Below the pieces are notes generated by a model. That model did not search any database and was not told the DNA's origin. It was given only the letters and a program-made list of their open reading frames with translations. A stretch of DNA of 64,000 nt, from NCBI RefSeq assembly GCF_050003625.1, contig NC_134398.1:197539700-197603699 (forward strand), given 5' to 3'. Of this stretch, positions 33,856 through 45,147 are shown in pieces (positions within the stretch are counted from its first letter, which is position 1; the number at the start of each line of letters is the position of its first letter). The translations under genes and the position numbers were made by a program. The DNA is from Haematobia irritans. Taxonomy: Eukaryota > Arthropoda > Insecta > Diptera > Muscidae.

Positions 33856-35301
33856 ATATTTTCCTCTCAACTCTGTAATTATTTGTGAATCCAAAAAAAA
33901 AAAAAGACGAATATGACCTTTCATGCCGACTGCAGTACTTTGTTTCAATATTCCTTTGGTATCCGGCATGTACAAGTGCGTATTCGAATCTCACTAAATA
34001 ATAGCGAAATACTCAAAATTGCGGATTGCAGTTAAAAAGTTAAATTTCAACTGCAGAAATGTACGAAAATGTAGTACAAGATTAAGTGGCAGAATGTTAT
34101 TTTAGGATCACTTAGACTTTTTTCTTATTACTGAGCGGTGTCTTATTCTGGGCCAAGAGACCACATTCATATAATAAAGCGATTTCTTTATTTTTTTTTT
34201 TGTCATAAAACATCTAATACTTTATTGGGAATTTTTGTGAAGAATTTTAATTTAAGTTAAGAATTTTTGGGGACAAGAGTCAGAAATATATTGGCACCTC
34301 TTATGGTAACTATTGCATCATGATAGATACCCGTTACTAATTACTCTTGGGTCATGCAGTACGAACAACCTCGTATGCGAGCCTAATATCTGAAAGAGCA
34401 ATAATTTATGAGCTAATTTAAATTCAAATTCAAAAACTAAAATCTCATCAACTTTAAATTACATCAAGTTTCTGGTTTTTGGTTAAAAATTTAATAATTG
34501 CCACAAACCGTGTATACAGAAATGCTACAGGAACTTCTCTCCGCTTTTTTTGTCTTTGCTGGGTTATTATAAATTCTTTTCCACCAATACTGTCAGTGGT
34601 CATAGTATTTTCTCTTATCTCTGCCGGGTCTTCTCTATGCTTCGACTTCCGTAACTTCTTTTTTCTCATTCGTTTTGGATTGCTTACTATTTTGGCAAAC
34701 ACATACCACTATGGTATGTCCAAAATATAAGTGCCCCAGCCAGACAGTCAATAATATTGAAATAAAAAAAATTGTGATTTATGGAATGGAATTGTATTAG
34801 GACTCGAGTATATGAACCTTTAGGGTGAGATGAGGAGATAGAGATATAGAGTGCTTGAGGACAATTTGAAGTGACAGTAAGCCAGTGAGTCGATAGTAAA
34901 AACTCACCAAGAAGTGTTATGGCCAGCCATCTAAGCCATGTTGTGTTCAATACAAAAAACCACATTGGTCGAAACAATGTGAAGGTAGAAAATAATTTAT
35001 GGCAATTGTAATTGGCAGAGGGGAGACAAGTTTCAAGTGTATACTCAATAAATAAATTATCAAAAGTTATAAGCAATTAAAATTTTGAGGAAAAATTCTT
35101 AGGAAGCCAATCTAAGAATAGAAATATTGGTTGGTGAACCGCAGAATTACAAATATTGTCAATTTTTTTTTTGTTATTAGAAAAATTTATACGATATTGC
35201 GAAACTTGTGGGAAGAGTATTATTTTTTGTGTTTTTAAATTTTCACTTATTAGGTGTGAAAATAAATCCGACAATTTTACATTATAAATTTCTATGAAGT
35301 A
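33856..35301. other. unrecognised low-repeat DNA
   Basis: No repeat family recognised. A 129-codon minus-strand frame (34687-35076) has hydrophobic segments but no motif I recognise, and codon use looks random, so it is not called. Poly-T runs occur at 34190-34200. Confidence 0.45.
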
Positions 35302-35303
35302 TA

Positions 35304-36236
35304 AAGGGTGATTCTTTTGAGGTTAGGATTTTCATGCATTAGTATTTGACAGATCACGTGGGATTTCAGACATGGTGTCAAAGAGAAAGATGCTCAGTAT
35401 GCTTTGACATTTCATCATGAATAGACTTACTAACGAGCCACAACGTCGAATTTTCAGTGAATGGGCCCTAGAAAAGTTGGCAGAAAATCCGCTTTTTTAT
35501 CGACAAATTTTGTTCAGCGATGAGGCTCATTTCTGGTTGAATGGCTACGTAAATAAGCAAAATTGCCGCATTTGGAGTGAAGAGCAACCAGAAGCCGTTC
35601 AAGAACTGCCCATGCATCCCGAAAAATGCACTGTTTGGTGTGGTTTGTACGCTGGTGGAATCATTGGACCGTATTTTTTCAAAGATGCTGTTGGACGCAA
35701 CGTTACGGTGAATGGCGATCGCTATCGTTCGATGCTAACAAACTTTTTGTTGCCAAAAATGGAAGAACTGAACTTGGTTGACATGTGGTTTCAACAAGAT
35801 GGCGCTACATGCCACACAGCTCGCGATTCTATGGCCATTTTGAGGGAAAACTTCGGAGAACAATTCATCTCAAGAAATGGACCGGTAAGTTGGCCACCAA
35901 GATCATGCGATTTGACGCCTTTAGACTATTTTTTGTGGGGCTACGTCAAGTCTAAAGTCTACAGAAATAAGCCAGCAACTATTCCAGCTTTGGAAGACAA
36001 CATTTCCGAAGAAATTCGGGCTATTCCGGCCGAAATGCTCGAAAAAGTTGCCCAAAATTGGACTTTCCGAATGGACCACCTAAGACGCAGCCGCGGTCAA
36101 CATTTAAATGAAATTATCTTCAAAAAGTAAATGTCATGGACCAATCTAACGTTTCAAATAAAGAACCGATGAGATTTTGCAAATTTTATGCGTTTTTTTA
36201 AAAAAAAAGTTATCAAGCTCTTAACAAATCACCCTT
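35304..36236 (+). mobile_element. DD41D Tc1/mariner transposon, internally deleted copy 2 (933 bp)
   Basis: Same termini as copy 1, with TA at 35302-35303 and 36237-36238. The deletion removes 371 bp relative to the 61-kb copy: sequence passes from ACGAGC to CACAACG with a 2-bp GC microhomology, eight bases downstream of the copy-1 junction. It is therefore a separate deletion event of almost the same segment. Confidence 0.92.
35417..36130 (+). CDS. DD41D transposase, start codon fused in frame to catalytic domain, 237 aa
   Basis: The natural start MNRLTNE is joined directly to PQRRIFSEWALEKL and the complete catalytic core (Asp at residues 35, 128 and 170 in FSDEAHF, FQQDGATCHTA and PLDYFLWG). 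The 371-bp deletion happens to be in frame for the family because the 61-kb copy itself has a one-base shift in the lost region. The product would be an intact DDD nuclease-like domain without both helix-turn-helix motifs. Whether it is expressed is unknown. A dominant-negative or non-binding protein is an inference, not shown. Confidence 0.88.
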   Translation: MNRLTNEPQRRIFSEWALEKLAENPLFYRQILFSDEAHFWLNGYVNKQNCRIWSEEQPEAVQELPMHPEKCTVWCGLYAGGIIGPYFFKDAVGRNVTVNGDRYRSMLTNFLLPKMEELNLVDMWFQQDGATCHTARDSMAILRENFGEQFISRNGPVSWPPRSCDLTPLDYFLWGYVKSKVYRNKPATIPALEDNISEEIRAIPAEMLEKVAQNWTFRMDHLRRSRGQHLNEIIFKK

Positions 36237-36238
36237 TA

Positions 36239-36349
36239 TAAGGACAGGTGGCGATATAGGCCAATAAGCTTAAAGTTAATGTGGACCTTGAACAAGGTAT
36301 CATAACAAATATATTTTTTATTACAGAGGAAAGTGGTAGATTTCTGCAT
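36239..36349. other. short spacer, unrecognised
   Basis: About 110 bp between the DD41D transposon and a degenerate mini-me element, with no recognisable feature. Confidence 0.4.
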
Positions 36350-37640
36350 ACAACCCTCCAGCATAGGATGGGGCTTCTACTCACTTTATCATACTATTTG
36401 TAACATATCGAAAAATTTGTCTCAGACTCCATGAAGTATTCTGAGTAGTGGTGGAATTTTGAGTCAATATTTATGGCTTTGTCCGGCTGTCCGTCCGTCT
36501 GTTAAAATCACGCAAACTTCCGAACGAAACAAGCTATCGACTTGAAACTTCACTTCGGGAAATGAATAAACCACAGGAATGTCAAAGGACTAGTCCCTGG
36601 TGTGTATTGACCAGTCCCACTTTAGGAAACGTTTTGAACTCATTCCAAAGGACACGTCCTTAGACAATTTTGTAAGTAGGAGGTCTCTATAGACATGTCC
36701 ACATGAGCCAGCCTCGGAAAAATCTCTTAAGAATCTGTATCATTTTTGGCCTCCGAAACGCAGCAGATATTAAAAACTTTAGAAATATGTTGAATAATAA
36801 GTTTTTCTGATAATTATATTTCACTAAATTTGTAGATACAATAAGCTTTTAAAATCAAACTGGAGCGCCAGTTCCAGTCCTGCGATATGTCCGTTGACTT
36901 CAATTTCCACCAATTTCCCCTAGTTGCTATTAATGTCGGTGGAATGATATTGCATATGGGCAATATCGGATCACCTTTCACTTGCGGAGCCTCCTGGAAG
37001 ATCAAATTTATTTGCGATCTGGTTGAAATTCAGTATACTATGTTAGTGTATGCCCACTAATAGCCATGTACAAATTGGTCGATACCAATCCATAATTTTA
37101 TATAACCCCCGTATATACTGACCACCGGAACATTTTTGAGGACTACATTTCATGAAATTCGAATGAAATTTTATATGTGATGTTATGCCCTCTGACAACA
37201 ATAAAAAAATTGTCTGTATCGGTCCATAATTATATACAGCCCCGAATAAAAACAGATCCCCAGATTTGACATATGGAAGAGAACATTTCATCCGATCTGG
37301 TTGAAATTTGGTATATGCTCACTAATAACCGAATCCTCATGGAGGAACAACTTTTTTTTCGATCTGGTTGAAATTTGGTCACAAGACACCATCTAAAAAT
37401 TGATTCTTAACGGTTCATAATTATTTATAGACTTGTTTTTATAAATCGATCGAGAACGTAAAACGTATAAAACGATGGAGAACGTAAAAGTGTATATGGG
37501 TTTTTAGTCTATCTTGGCATCGACAACTGTTATCACAACCCAAGTAATTCGATTGTGGATGATAACCTTTAGGAGTCTTTTTACGCAATTCATGTATGAG
37601 GGTACATAAGATTCGGCCTGGCACAACTTACGCAGAGGAG
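36350..37640 (-). mobile_element. degenerate mini-me element, subfamily A
   Basis: Begins ACCCTCCAGCATAGGATGGG, has CTGTCCGTCCGTCTGTTA at 36488 and CGAAACAAGCTATCGACTTG (shared with the 12.65-kb copy). Diverged monomers follow, and it ends with GGGTACATAAGATTCGGCCT followed by GGCACAACTTA. Many substitutions show it is older than the 7.1 or 55.9-kb copies. Confidence 0.7.
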
Positions 37641-37644
37641 TCAT

Positions 37645-37880
37645 CTTTCCTATTCCAATTTTTTTTTATAGAAATACAATTTTGAAAAATTTTCTGTTGA
37701 CATAAAATTTTGACAAAATTTTCTATAGAAATAAAATTTTGAAAAATTGTTCAATAGAAATAAAATTTTGACAAAATTTTCCATAGAAATAAAATTTTGG
37801 AAAAATTTTCCGTTGAAATTAAATAGTGACATAATTTTGTAAAGAAATAAAATGTTGAGAAAATTTTTCTATAGTGATAA
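37645..37880. repeat. 29-bp array, short block
   Basis: Around eight diverged monomers with TTTCTATAGAAATAAAATTT words. It adjoins the end of the mini-me element. Confidence 0.85.
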
Positions 37881-38694
37881 AAAACCATCCCTGATGAGGC
37901 TGAAAATAATCTGAGCGAAATGTTGGACGAAAATAACGGAATAATTGATTATTTGTTTTATTCGCATTTACAAAAAAATATATACGATCAAATTTTTATT
38001 TCTACAAAAAAAAAAAAAAAATATTGAATAAAATGTTCTATAAAAATCTTTAAATATCTTAGTTTTCATTTAGGCCATTTTGATACAGCCGAAGACTATT
38101 AAGTCCATTGTGATTAAGTTCTTCCTTTTTGTAAAAGTAACAATTTTCCCTTATCGGTGCAAACTAAAATCGTTAAAAAATTGAGAATTTTATGGAAATT
38201 TTGCTAGCTTGTTTATGGCTCGAGTTGCACGGTTCTTATTCTGAGTCGACCGGTATATATTTAATTTAGTCTACGGCAAAGATTTTAGACTTGAGGAAGA
38301 TAAGAAATTGGCTTGCTTCATATCAAATGTTGCATTTACCATGTTAGTTCAATACATGTTTGTAAACTTTTAGTTGTTTTTCGTTTTTATTTTTTTAATG
38401 AAAAATTTAATTTTCTTAATGAAACAATGTTAAATTTTAGGCATCAACAAAAAAAAAATTACACTTTCCCCTTTATGGAAATTTATTTCGTGCACTTAAT
38501 TTCTTTTTATTTGCATTTTAATGCTATGTCAATACTTGTCGTATACGCGTTCGGTTCGAGTATTAAACTAATCTGGTAAATGGTTCGATCTCCTCAGTAG
38601 CTAATTTCCTATCTTCCTACAATTTATAATCTTTGGTCTGCGGTTCTATTACTAAAAATAACAATAATAACACTAGTTTACAAAATAAAATTTT
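37881..38694. other. unrecognised AT-rich DNA with a mini-me terminal relic
   Basis: At 38235-38300 TCTGAGTCGACCGGTATATA and AGATTTTAGACTTGAGG resemble mini-me terminal blocks. The rest is AT-rich without recognisable features. A-runs occur near 38008. Confidence 0.45.
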
Positions 38695-41403
38695 TTTCAT
38701 GTACATTTGATGAGATGTGACTTTTCTCATGTATTTTGATCTGCTGAATTCGAAAAAAAATTAAAAAAAAAAATTATGGAACAGTTTTTGAGATATCCCG
38801 TTATTTTAAGTTTTTCGCTCTTTTGTTCACTAAACAAATTATATCTCGAGTTAGAAATGTCCAATTATATATTCCTACTAGCGTAACCCGGCCCGCTTCG
38901 CTGCGCCTTCCGAAGCGTATTCGGAGGAACATTTTGCATTAACTTAGTCAACTATATCCTTCGTGCTGAAAACAAATTCGAAAAGATTTCAATTCTTTTA
39001 AACAAATCGGACTACTTGGGTTTTCGTTTACAGGTACAAATACGGCGGGAGAGGGTGTACCCTTTCCTCCAAATTTTTTTAATAATGTTCTGTATTCAAG
39101 TAGTTGGACAATCTTCTATATTTCTTGTGAATTTTAAAAGGGGTTTGTCAAGGAAAGGTATCCTTCTCCTCAACATATCTGAAAATTAAGCACTATATTA
39201 TAATAACATACAAAGAATTACTGTTTCCCATCCAATAAATCGGAGAAAGCAAAAGTAGTTAAAAAATTTACCACATTAACATTTGCTAAAATGTTGGAAA
39301 ATGATGCACCCTCTACGTTGGCTGCCAATTTCATGTAAATTTAAGTTCTTTACTAAAAAGAAGTCTGGCAGAAGCCTGTACAAAAATCATAAAATTATGT
39401 ACCGAGTTCCCATTTACGGACAACCCTCTACTTTCAATTTAAGAAGAAAAAACGGACAAAAGGGAACCCTCTCCCCACCTTCGCTCCACTCCGACCTGAT
39501 ATCGGACTATCACGTACCCTATATTAATTTCGCAACTACTCAATGGTCCCTATAAATTCTATCGAAGTAAATCGATAAAGTTTATTTCAATTTGCCCCTT
39601 CCCCAACCAGATATCGAAAAATCATATACTAATTTAAAAATTATGTATAAATTTAATCACCTCCTGTCACGTTCCTGTAAATTTCAAGTAGATCGGAGAT
39701 GTTTAAATTTTGCTCTATTGTTTTAAAGGGACGTCACTTTCCCCGATACAATATCGACACCCCTAACCTTCCCTGAAAATTCTTGAAACTTTCCTTCAAG
39801 TGTGGGGCAAGGAAGGTTGCCTTTTCGTTCATAACCTTCCCCCACTGCTTTTGTAAATTTCAAGAAAACTTAAATTTTTTTTTGTAGTTTTAGAGGAGGA
39901 CCTCCTCCCCGACCAAATGTCGAAAAGCGTATCTTTTGTAAACGTCACAGAAAATGTCAAGCAATTATAAGCCTAAACGGGCGGCCTCTCTTCCGTCCAA
40001 ATATCACAAAATCAGGTATCAACTATTACGGTTGACGGAGGTTACGATCTCTCCCCAGTCCTCTGTAAATTTCAAGTAACTCGGTAAAGTTTAATTGTTT
40101 CTCTGTATGTACTTAAGAGAAGCGGATGTCTCCCTATGCCCTTTTATTTTTATTAAAAAATCAAGAACCTGATATAAATTTCGTAACCCATTTTTTCTGT
40201 AAAATTTCAGTCGGGGGAGTTTAGTTTTGTTTGAACTTCAAAAAAAAAAAAAAAAAAATTTGGGCAAAGGGGTGGTCCCCCTCCCCGACCAAATATCGGA
40301 AAATAATGTAGCGGATTTTTGTCTACATGCCAACCCCAACATTCAATGAAAATTTCAAGCAAATCGCATAATTTTGTTCCAAGTTTCAAAAAGTAGGGCA
40401 AGGGGGAGGTCCCCCTCCCCATCCACATATGAAATCATCGGGTACCCCATATTAATTCCATAACCTCACCACATGTTCTCTGTAAATCTCAGATAATTTA
40501 GAGAATTTTAGTTTTTTCACTGTACTTTAAAAAAAGTCGAACAAAGGAGAGGCCCCCCTCCGCCACCAAATATCGAAATATAAAGTAGCGGATCTTTGTC
40601 TAGATGCCAACCCCAATCTTCAACGAAAATTTCAACCAAATCGGTCAACTTTGGTCCAATTTTCAAAAAGTCCGACAAAGGGCAGGTCCCCCTCCGCGAC
40701 CAGGTTTCAAAAAATGAGGTACCCTATTTTCACCACATAAACGCCCCCTACGATCTCTGAAAGTTTCAAGTAAATCGGTTCAGCCGTTTCGGAGCCAACT
40801 CGGTACATACAAACAAACAAACAAATAAACAAACATAAATTGAATTTTATATATATATAGATTGGAACTTATATTAAAGGTATTGAGATTAAGAATAATC
40901 GTGTATAGTTGGATCTGTGATAAGTTAAGTGGTACAAAAAATAACGATGCAAAAAGGGCAAATTTTCTAAAAAAAAAATCATATTTTACAGTGGCCCTTT
41001 TCCGCTGGAAAAGTACAAAACATTCATGGCCATATAGATGATACTTTAACGGTTGGCCTCATTACTTAAGTTCAAGTATCATCTATACGACCATGAAGAG
41101 AAACAATTTTTTTTTCAATGGTTTGTACTTTTCCGGCGGAAAAGGGTCACAGTAAAATATGATTTTTTTTTTTTTTGAAAATTTGTTTTTTTCATCGATA
41201 TTTTTTAAACCACTTAACTTATCACAGATCCAATTATGTACGATTATTCGTCATCTCAATACCTTTCATTTAAGTTCCACCAACGATATAATCGGACATT
41301 TCTAATTCAACTGTTCCATAAAAAAAAATTTTTAAATTTTTTTTCAAATTCAGCAGATCAAAATACATAAGAAAAGTCACCTCTCATCAAATGTACATTT
41401 TCA
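38695..41403. mobile_element. large foldback (inverted-repeat) element split by an insertion
   Basis: The left outer arm (38698-38795, with ATGTACATTTGATGAG and TTTTGATCTGCTGAATT) is the inverse of the right outer arm (about 41320-41402). The left inner arm (40864-41055, with TAGTTGGATCTGTGATAAG and CCTTTTCCGCTGGAAAAGTA) is the inverse of 41085-41282. The axis lies near 41065. The left arm is interrupted by a ~2-kb unrelated repeat at 38876-40862, so the intact element would have been about 700 bp. No coding capacity. Confidence 0.75.
38876..40862 (+). mobile_element. ~2-kb dispersed repeat with CCCGGCCCGCTTCGC head
   Basis: Starts TAGCGTAACCCGGCCCGCTT near 38880 and ends GTAAATCGGTTCAGCCGTTT, then (AAAC)n at 40810-40838 and a TATATATATAG tail. 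Inside are GC-rich internal units of about 275 bp containing GGTCCCCCTCC, AAATATCGAAA and GTCTAGATGCCAACCCC. It lies inside a foldback element, so it is a later insertion. I recognise no protein; the class (LINE-derived or other) is unresolved. Confidence 0.6.
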
Positions 41404-41419
41404 GTGTAAACCAGGGATA

Positions 41420-41545
41420 AGGAGCGGTCCATTTTTTTCGCTCCGCTCCCGCTCCGGAGAAAAAAAAACCGCTCCGCTCCTCGCTCCGCTCCGAGAAAAA
41501 AAAATCGCTCCGCTCCGCTCCACGCTCCGCTCCGCTCCTCTTCGA
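41420..41545. repeat. (GCTCC)n subterminal repeat, left end
   Basis: Irregular pentamers CGCTCCGCTCC separated by A-rich tracts of 7-10 bases. Strikingly GC-rich against an AT-rich background. Confidence 0.9.
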
Positions 41546-41589
41546 GAAAATTATAGTACAAACATTGTATTATTTGTTCAATTGAGTTT

Positions 41590-42250
41590 TATTTTATTTA
41601 GAAAAATCGGGCGGTACATATATGGGGGCTATAGCTAAATCTGAACCGATTTCGATGATTTTTTGCACATATAGTTAGTGCTATAGAAGATTACATTTCG
41701 CCAACTTTGAGTAAGATCGGTTGATAAATAAGGGTTTTATGACCTAATTTGACAAAATCGGGCGATACATATATATGGGACCTATATCTAAATCTGAACC
41801 GATTTCGATGAAATTTTCAGAATTAAAGGGTGATACAGAAGATTATTTTGTGCTAAATTTGACGACGATCGGTTAGTAGAAAAAAGTGCAACGTGACCCC
41901 ATTCGTCGAAATCGGGCAATACATATATATGGGAGCTATATCTAATTTCTTCCGATTTCTTCCGATTTCTTCCAAATTCAATAACGTTCGTCCTTGTGCC
42001 CAAAAAAACTCCCTGTACCAAATTTCATCAAAATCGGTTAATAATTGCGACCGAAATCCTGTGAACAACAAATACATGGACAGGCGGACGGGTGGACGGA
42101 CGGACGCCAAGCGCTAGATCGACTCAGGAGGTGATTCTGAGTCGATCGGTATATATTTTATGGGGTCTAAAATCAATATTTCTTGTAGGCACATTTTTTG
42201 GCAGATCAAACTTATTATACCCTAACCACTATGTGGTTTAGGGTATAATG
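41590..42250 (+). mobile_element. mini-me element fragment, subfamily D
   Basis: Monomers with GGGCGATACATATATATGGG and AAATCTGAACCGATTTCGAT; a GGACAGGCGGACGG tract at 42080-42110. The right end is the hairpin ACCCTAACCACTATGTGGTT followed by TAGGGTATAAT. The left end is absent. Confidence 0.7.
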
Positions 42251-42545
42251 ACTTTAAAACAATGTGTTGAAATATTTTATTAATTTTGAAGATTTTTTCA
42301 GAAATATTAAATCCATTTTGACTTCATTAAAACGAAATTTGCATTCATGTTAGGATACATATTTTTATTTTGAATCACTTAGCTATAAGGACAAACAGAC
42401 TTCATTGAAAAGTTTAGAGACTTTTAGACAAGGAAAAACTTTTTTTCAGAGAAATACGTCTTCTATTCTAAGCAAAATTTGTATTCGTATTTTAAGCATG
42501 TGAAATATTTGGCCTCCCGACAATATTCTTTGCGGTGCACCATCT
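42251..42545 (-). mobile_element. ACACTG-family MITE fragment
   Basis: Diverged similarity to the 46.2-46.5 kb copy: AGGACAAACAGACTTCATTG, GAGAAATACGTCTTC, AAGCAAAATTTGTATTC and CCGACAATATTC. Its terminus is degraded. Confidence 0.6.
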
Positions 42546-42760
42546 ACTATTTAATATGTGATAGAAACCAAATTTATGAAAATTGACCAATTCTCTTTGA
42601 TCTGACCATCGGACCAAATTTAAAAATTAGAAATCTTTTGGACCAATTTTGGTCCGATCGGACCAAAACGGCAACGCTGATTGGAATTGAAAGTATATAC
42701 ACAGAGTAGAAGTAACTACTCTCCGAAAGTTATTTTTGTTTTGCAACAGACGTAGAGAAG

Positions 42761-44008
42761 TAGAGGTGTGCACGTGAGTAATATTTTACTCACGCTCACG
42801 CACACTCACGACGGAAAAATCTTACTCACGCACACTCACGCACGATATTGTTTGGTAGGACTCACGCTCACGCACACTCACGAAAAGAAAATTTGTATTC
42901 ACGCACACTCACGCACGAAAATGTCGTGACTCACGAAAAATACCGTGACTCACGAAAAATATCGTGACTCACGAAAAATGTCGTGACTCACGAACAATTT
43001 CTTGAGTAATTTACCTTAGCGACGCGTCTGAAAACATGAGCATTATTAAAATCGAGAGCATTATTACACTCTTAACATCCCAGTAGTGGGATTCTGTATT
43101 TCTTCACGATAATCGCATCTTTTACGTTGTCTACGAAAAAACGTGTTTGCACTAACGATCGTGTCATTCTGTAACTAATATGTGGCAACTGTTGTTTAAG
43201 CTGCGCTGCGCTTGGCAACCCTGCTACGAAAAACGGTGGAATGACAAAAAAGTTTGCAAAATTGGAAATTGTATGGAAATTTAAAAGAAATACACAAATC
43301 CGGAAGAGAAAAATGGGCGATATTCTCAACTTATATGAAATTCCCTTTAATTTAAGACCATTTAAGGCAGTTCCGCCCGATAAAATTCTTAGAACGGCTT
43401 AGAACCTTCAGATTTTTAAAATATTGCAGAAAACTCTTTTTGTAATAGAGAAGGGATCAATATTTTTCCTATTAAAAGTAGCGTACATAATTAAAGACCC
43501 TATTTTGCATGAATGAAATTTTCTGCTGATAACGTGAATTCATTAGAGAAAATAAACAACCAAAAAATCTTCGTTGTTTACTTAATGAAGTATTTATTGT
43601 TATCTGCACAGAAAACAACACAGCTGATTTTAAACGATTGTAAATGTAATTTAAAACGTCTACCGAATACCTTGGATGTTATTTTTCTTGTTATCCCATC
43701 TTAACGATGCGATTCATCATTAAAATTGAATACAGAATCCCACTACAGGTATCACTAAAATTGTAAATGAATTTAACTCTTAAGCGTTTTTTGTTGGTGA
43801 GCAGGATTATTTTCGTGAGCGTAAATCTTTACTCACGCACACTCACGAAGATAATATTTTCGTGCCTCACGCTCACGCACGACATTTTGGTTTGTTAATC
43901 ACGCTCACGCACACTCACGCCGGTGCCATAAGCGTGACTCACGACTCACGCGTGAGTTACGAAAATTTTCGTGAGTCACGACAATTTCGTGTCACGTGCA
44001 CACCTCTA
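42761..44008 (+). mobile_element. hAT MITE rich in CACTCACG/TGASTCA motifs, copy 2
   Basis: Perfect 17-bp terminal inverted repeats TAGAGGTGTGCACGTGA at both ends, flanked by a perfect 8-bp duplication TAGAGAAG (42753-42760 and 44009-44016), diagnostic of hAT. Subterminal regions (42776-43000 and 43811-43990) hold dozens of CTCACG / CGTGAG words, including runs of GTGACTCACGAAAAATA-type units. Without the 662-bp insertion at 43084-43745 the element is about 583 bp. It encodes nothing recognisable. The intact ends suggest a relatively recent insertion. Confidence 0.92.
43084..43745. mobile_element. 662-bp element with 17-bp ends and CAG duplication, nested
   Basis: Perfect terminal inverted repeats TAGTGGGATTCTGTATT, with subterminal AATCGCATC also inverted. 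It splits the hAT MITE: the other copy (18.8 kb, opposite strand) reads CATCCCAGGTGTCAC where this one has CATCCCAG-insertion-CAGGTATCAC. That defines a 3-bp duplication CAG at 43081-43083 and 43746-43748. No transposase frame recognised; small frames of 63 and 85 codons lack known motifs. Superfamily unresolved (3-bp duplications occur in PIF/Harbinger and CACTA types). Confidence 0.85.
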
Positions 44009-44466
44009 TAGAGAAGAGGTTTTGTTATATTTGTAATGTGTGTGTGTATGTTTATGTTTGCAACAACCTCCATCGACATCAGTCCGTGGTATACCTACGA
44101 ATATTCTTACTCAGATCTAGCTTTTTTCCCCTTTATTGTATAATAAATGTATATGCGCACATTTTTCAACCAAAATTGAAACTATCCATAATTTTAATTA
44201 AATTTTCGAGAACTAATATCAGAAATAAGAGAATGCTAGGATATAGTACAATAGTAAAGCAAATGTGAATGAAAACAAGTAAGTAAAGTAGAAAGTCGGG
44301 CGGGGCCGACTATATCATACCCTAAACCACCATTACAGAATTAGTAATCATAAGCATTTGTAGGGTAACATATAGGTGTGGGAGATAAACCGCAGTTACA
44401 TATTTAAGAAAATTAAGAGGTACATGTCTATGGGTGCTTTGTGTCAATCTGACTATAGCTCATAGT

Positions 44467-45147
44467 CAATGTTGCCAGGGAAAATGTTCGGTTTACCCTA
44501 CAAGGACAAAAAAAGTTCCCTACTTTCCCATACATTCCCAAACAATTTTCCCTACTATATTTTTCGTTAAATTTAAAAAATTTTACAAAACAAAAATGGT
44601 TCTAAGTACTTTATTATCTTAAAACATGAACATGCAACGTATATAACTTAGAATATAAATTTGTATTACCACCACGGTTGCCACAGTTGGTAGAATTCTA
44701 CCCAAATTAGTAACCTTTTTTTGTTAAATCTCTATAAAAATAAAATTTTGGAAAAAGTTTCTATAAACAGTTTTGTGAGAAATTTTGCTATAGAAATAAA
44801 ATTTTGACAATAAATTCTATAGAAATAAAATTTTGAGAAAAACTTCCACAGAAATAAAATTTTGAGAACATTTTTTTAAAGAAATAATATTTTGACAAAA
44901 ATTTCTATAGAAATACAATTTTGACAAAATGTTCTATAGAAATAAAATGTTGACAAAATTTTCTACAGGAATAAAGTTTACCACACATTATTAAAGATCA
45001 AGCCTTGCCGGCTTCTAATTTCCTCCTCTAGAGCCACCAAAATGTAAAAATTATTACAAATTATGTTGAGTGAAAATGTCCTACATTGTGGCTAAATATT
45101 AGAAAAACCCTACATATAGGGAATTTCCCCTATTTCTAGCAACACTG
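44467..45147. mobile_element. CAATGTTGCCAG-ended element carrying a 29-bp array
   Basis: The left end CAATGTTGCCAGGGAAAA and the right end TTTCTAGCAACACTG form imperfect inverted repeats of hAT appearance, but no matching 8-bp duplication is visible. The body has repeated TTCCCTAC-type words. Within it lies a 29-bp array element (44668-44985) beginning CCACGGTTGCCACAGTTGG and TAGAATTCTACCC. Confidence 0.55.
44668..44985. repeat. 29-bp array element, short block
   Basis: Left boundary GGTTGCCACAGTTGGTAGAA, then about eight diverged monomers. No downstream GAGTGGCAACC boundary is preserved. Confidence 0.8.

Noticed and set aside
34687..35076. 129-codon minus-strand frame with hydrophobic stretches
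   Set aside because: No recognisable family, no conserved motif, overlapping frames on the opposite strand, and the composition matches the AT-rich background.
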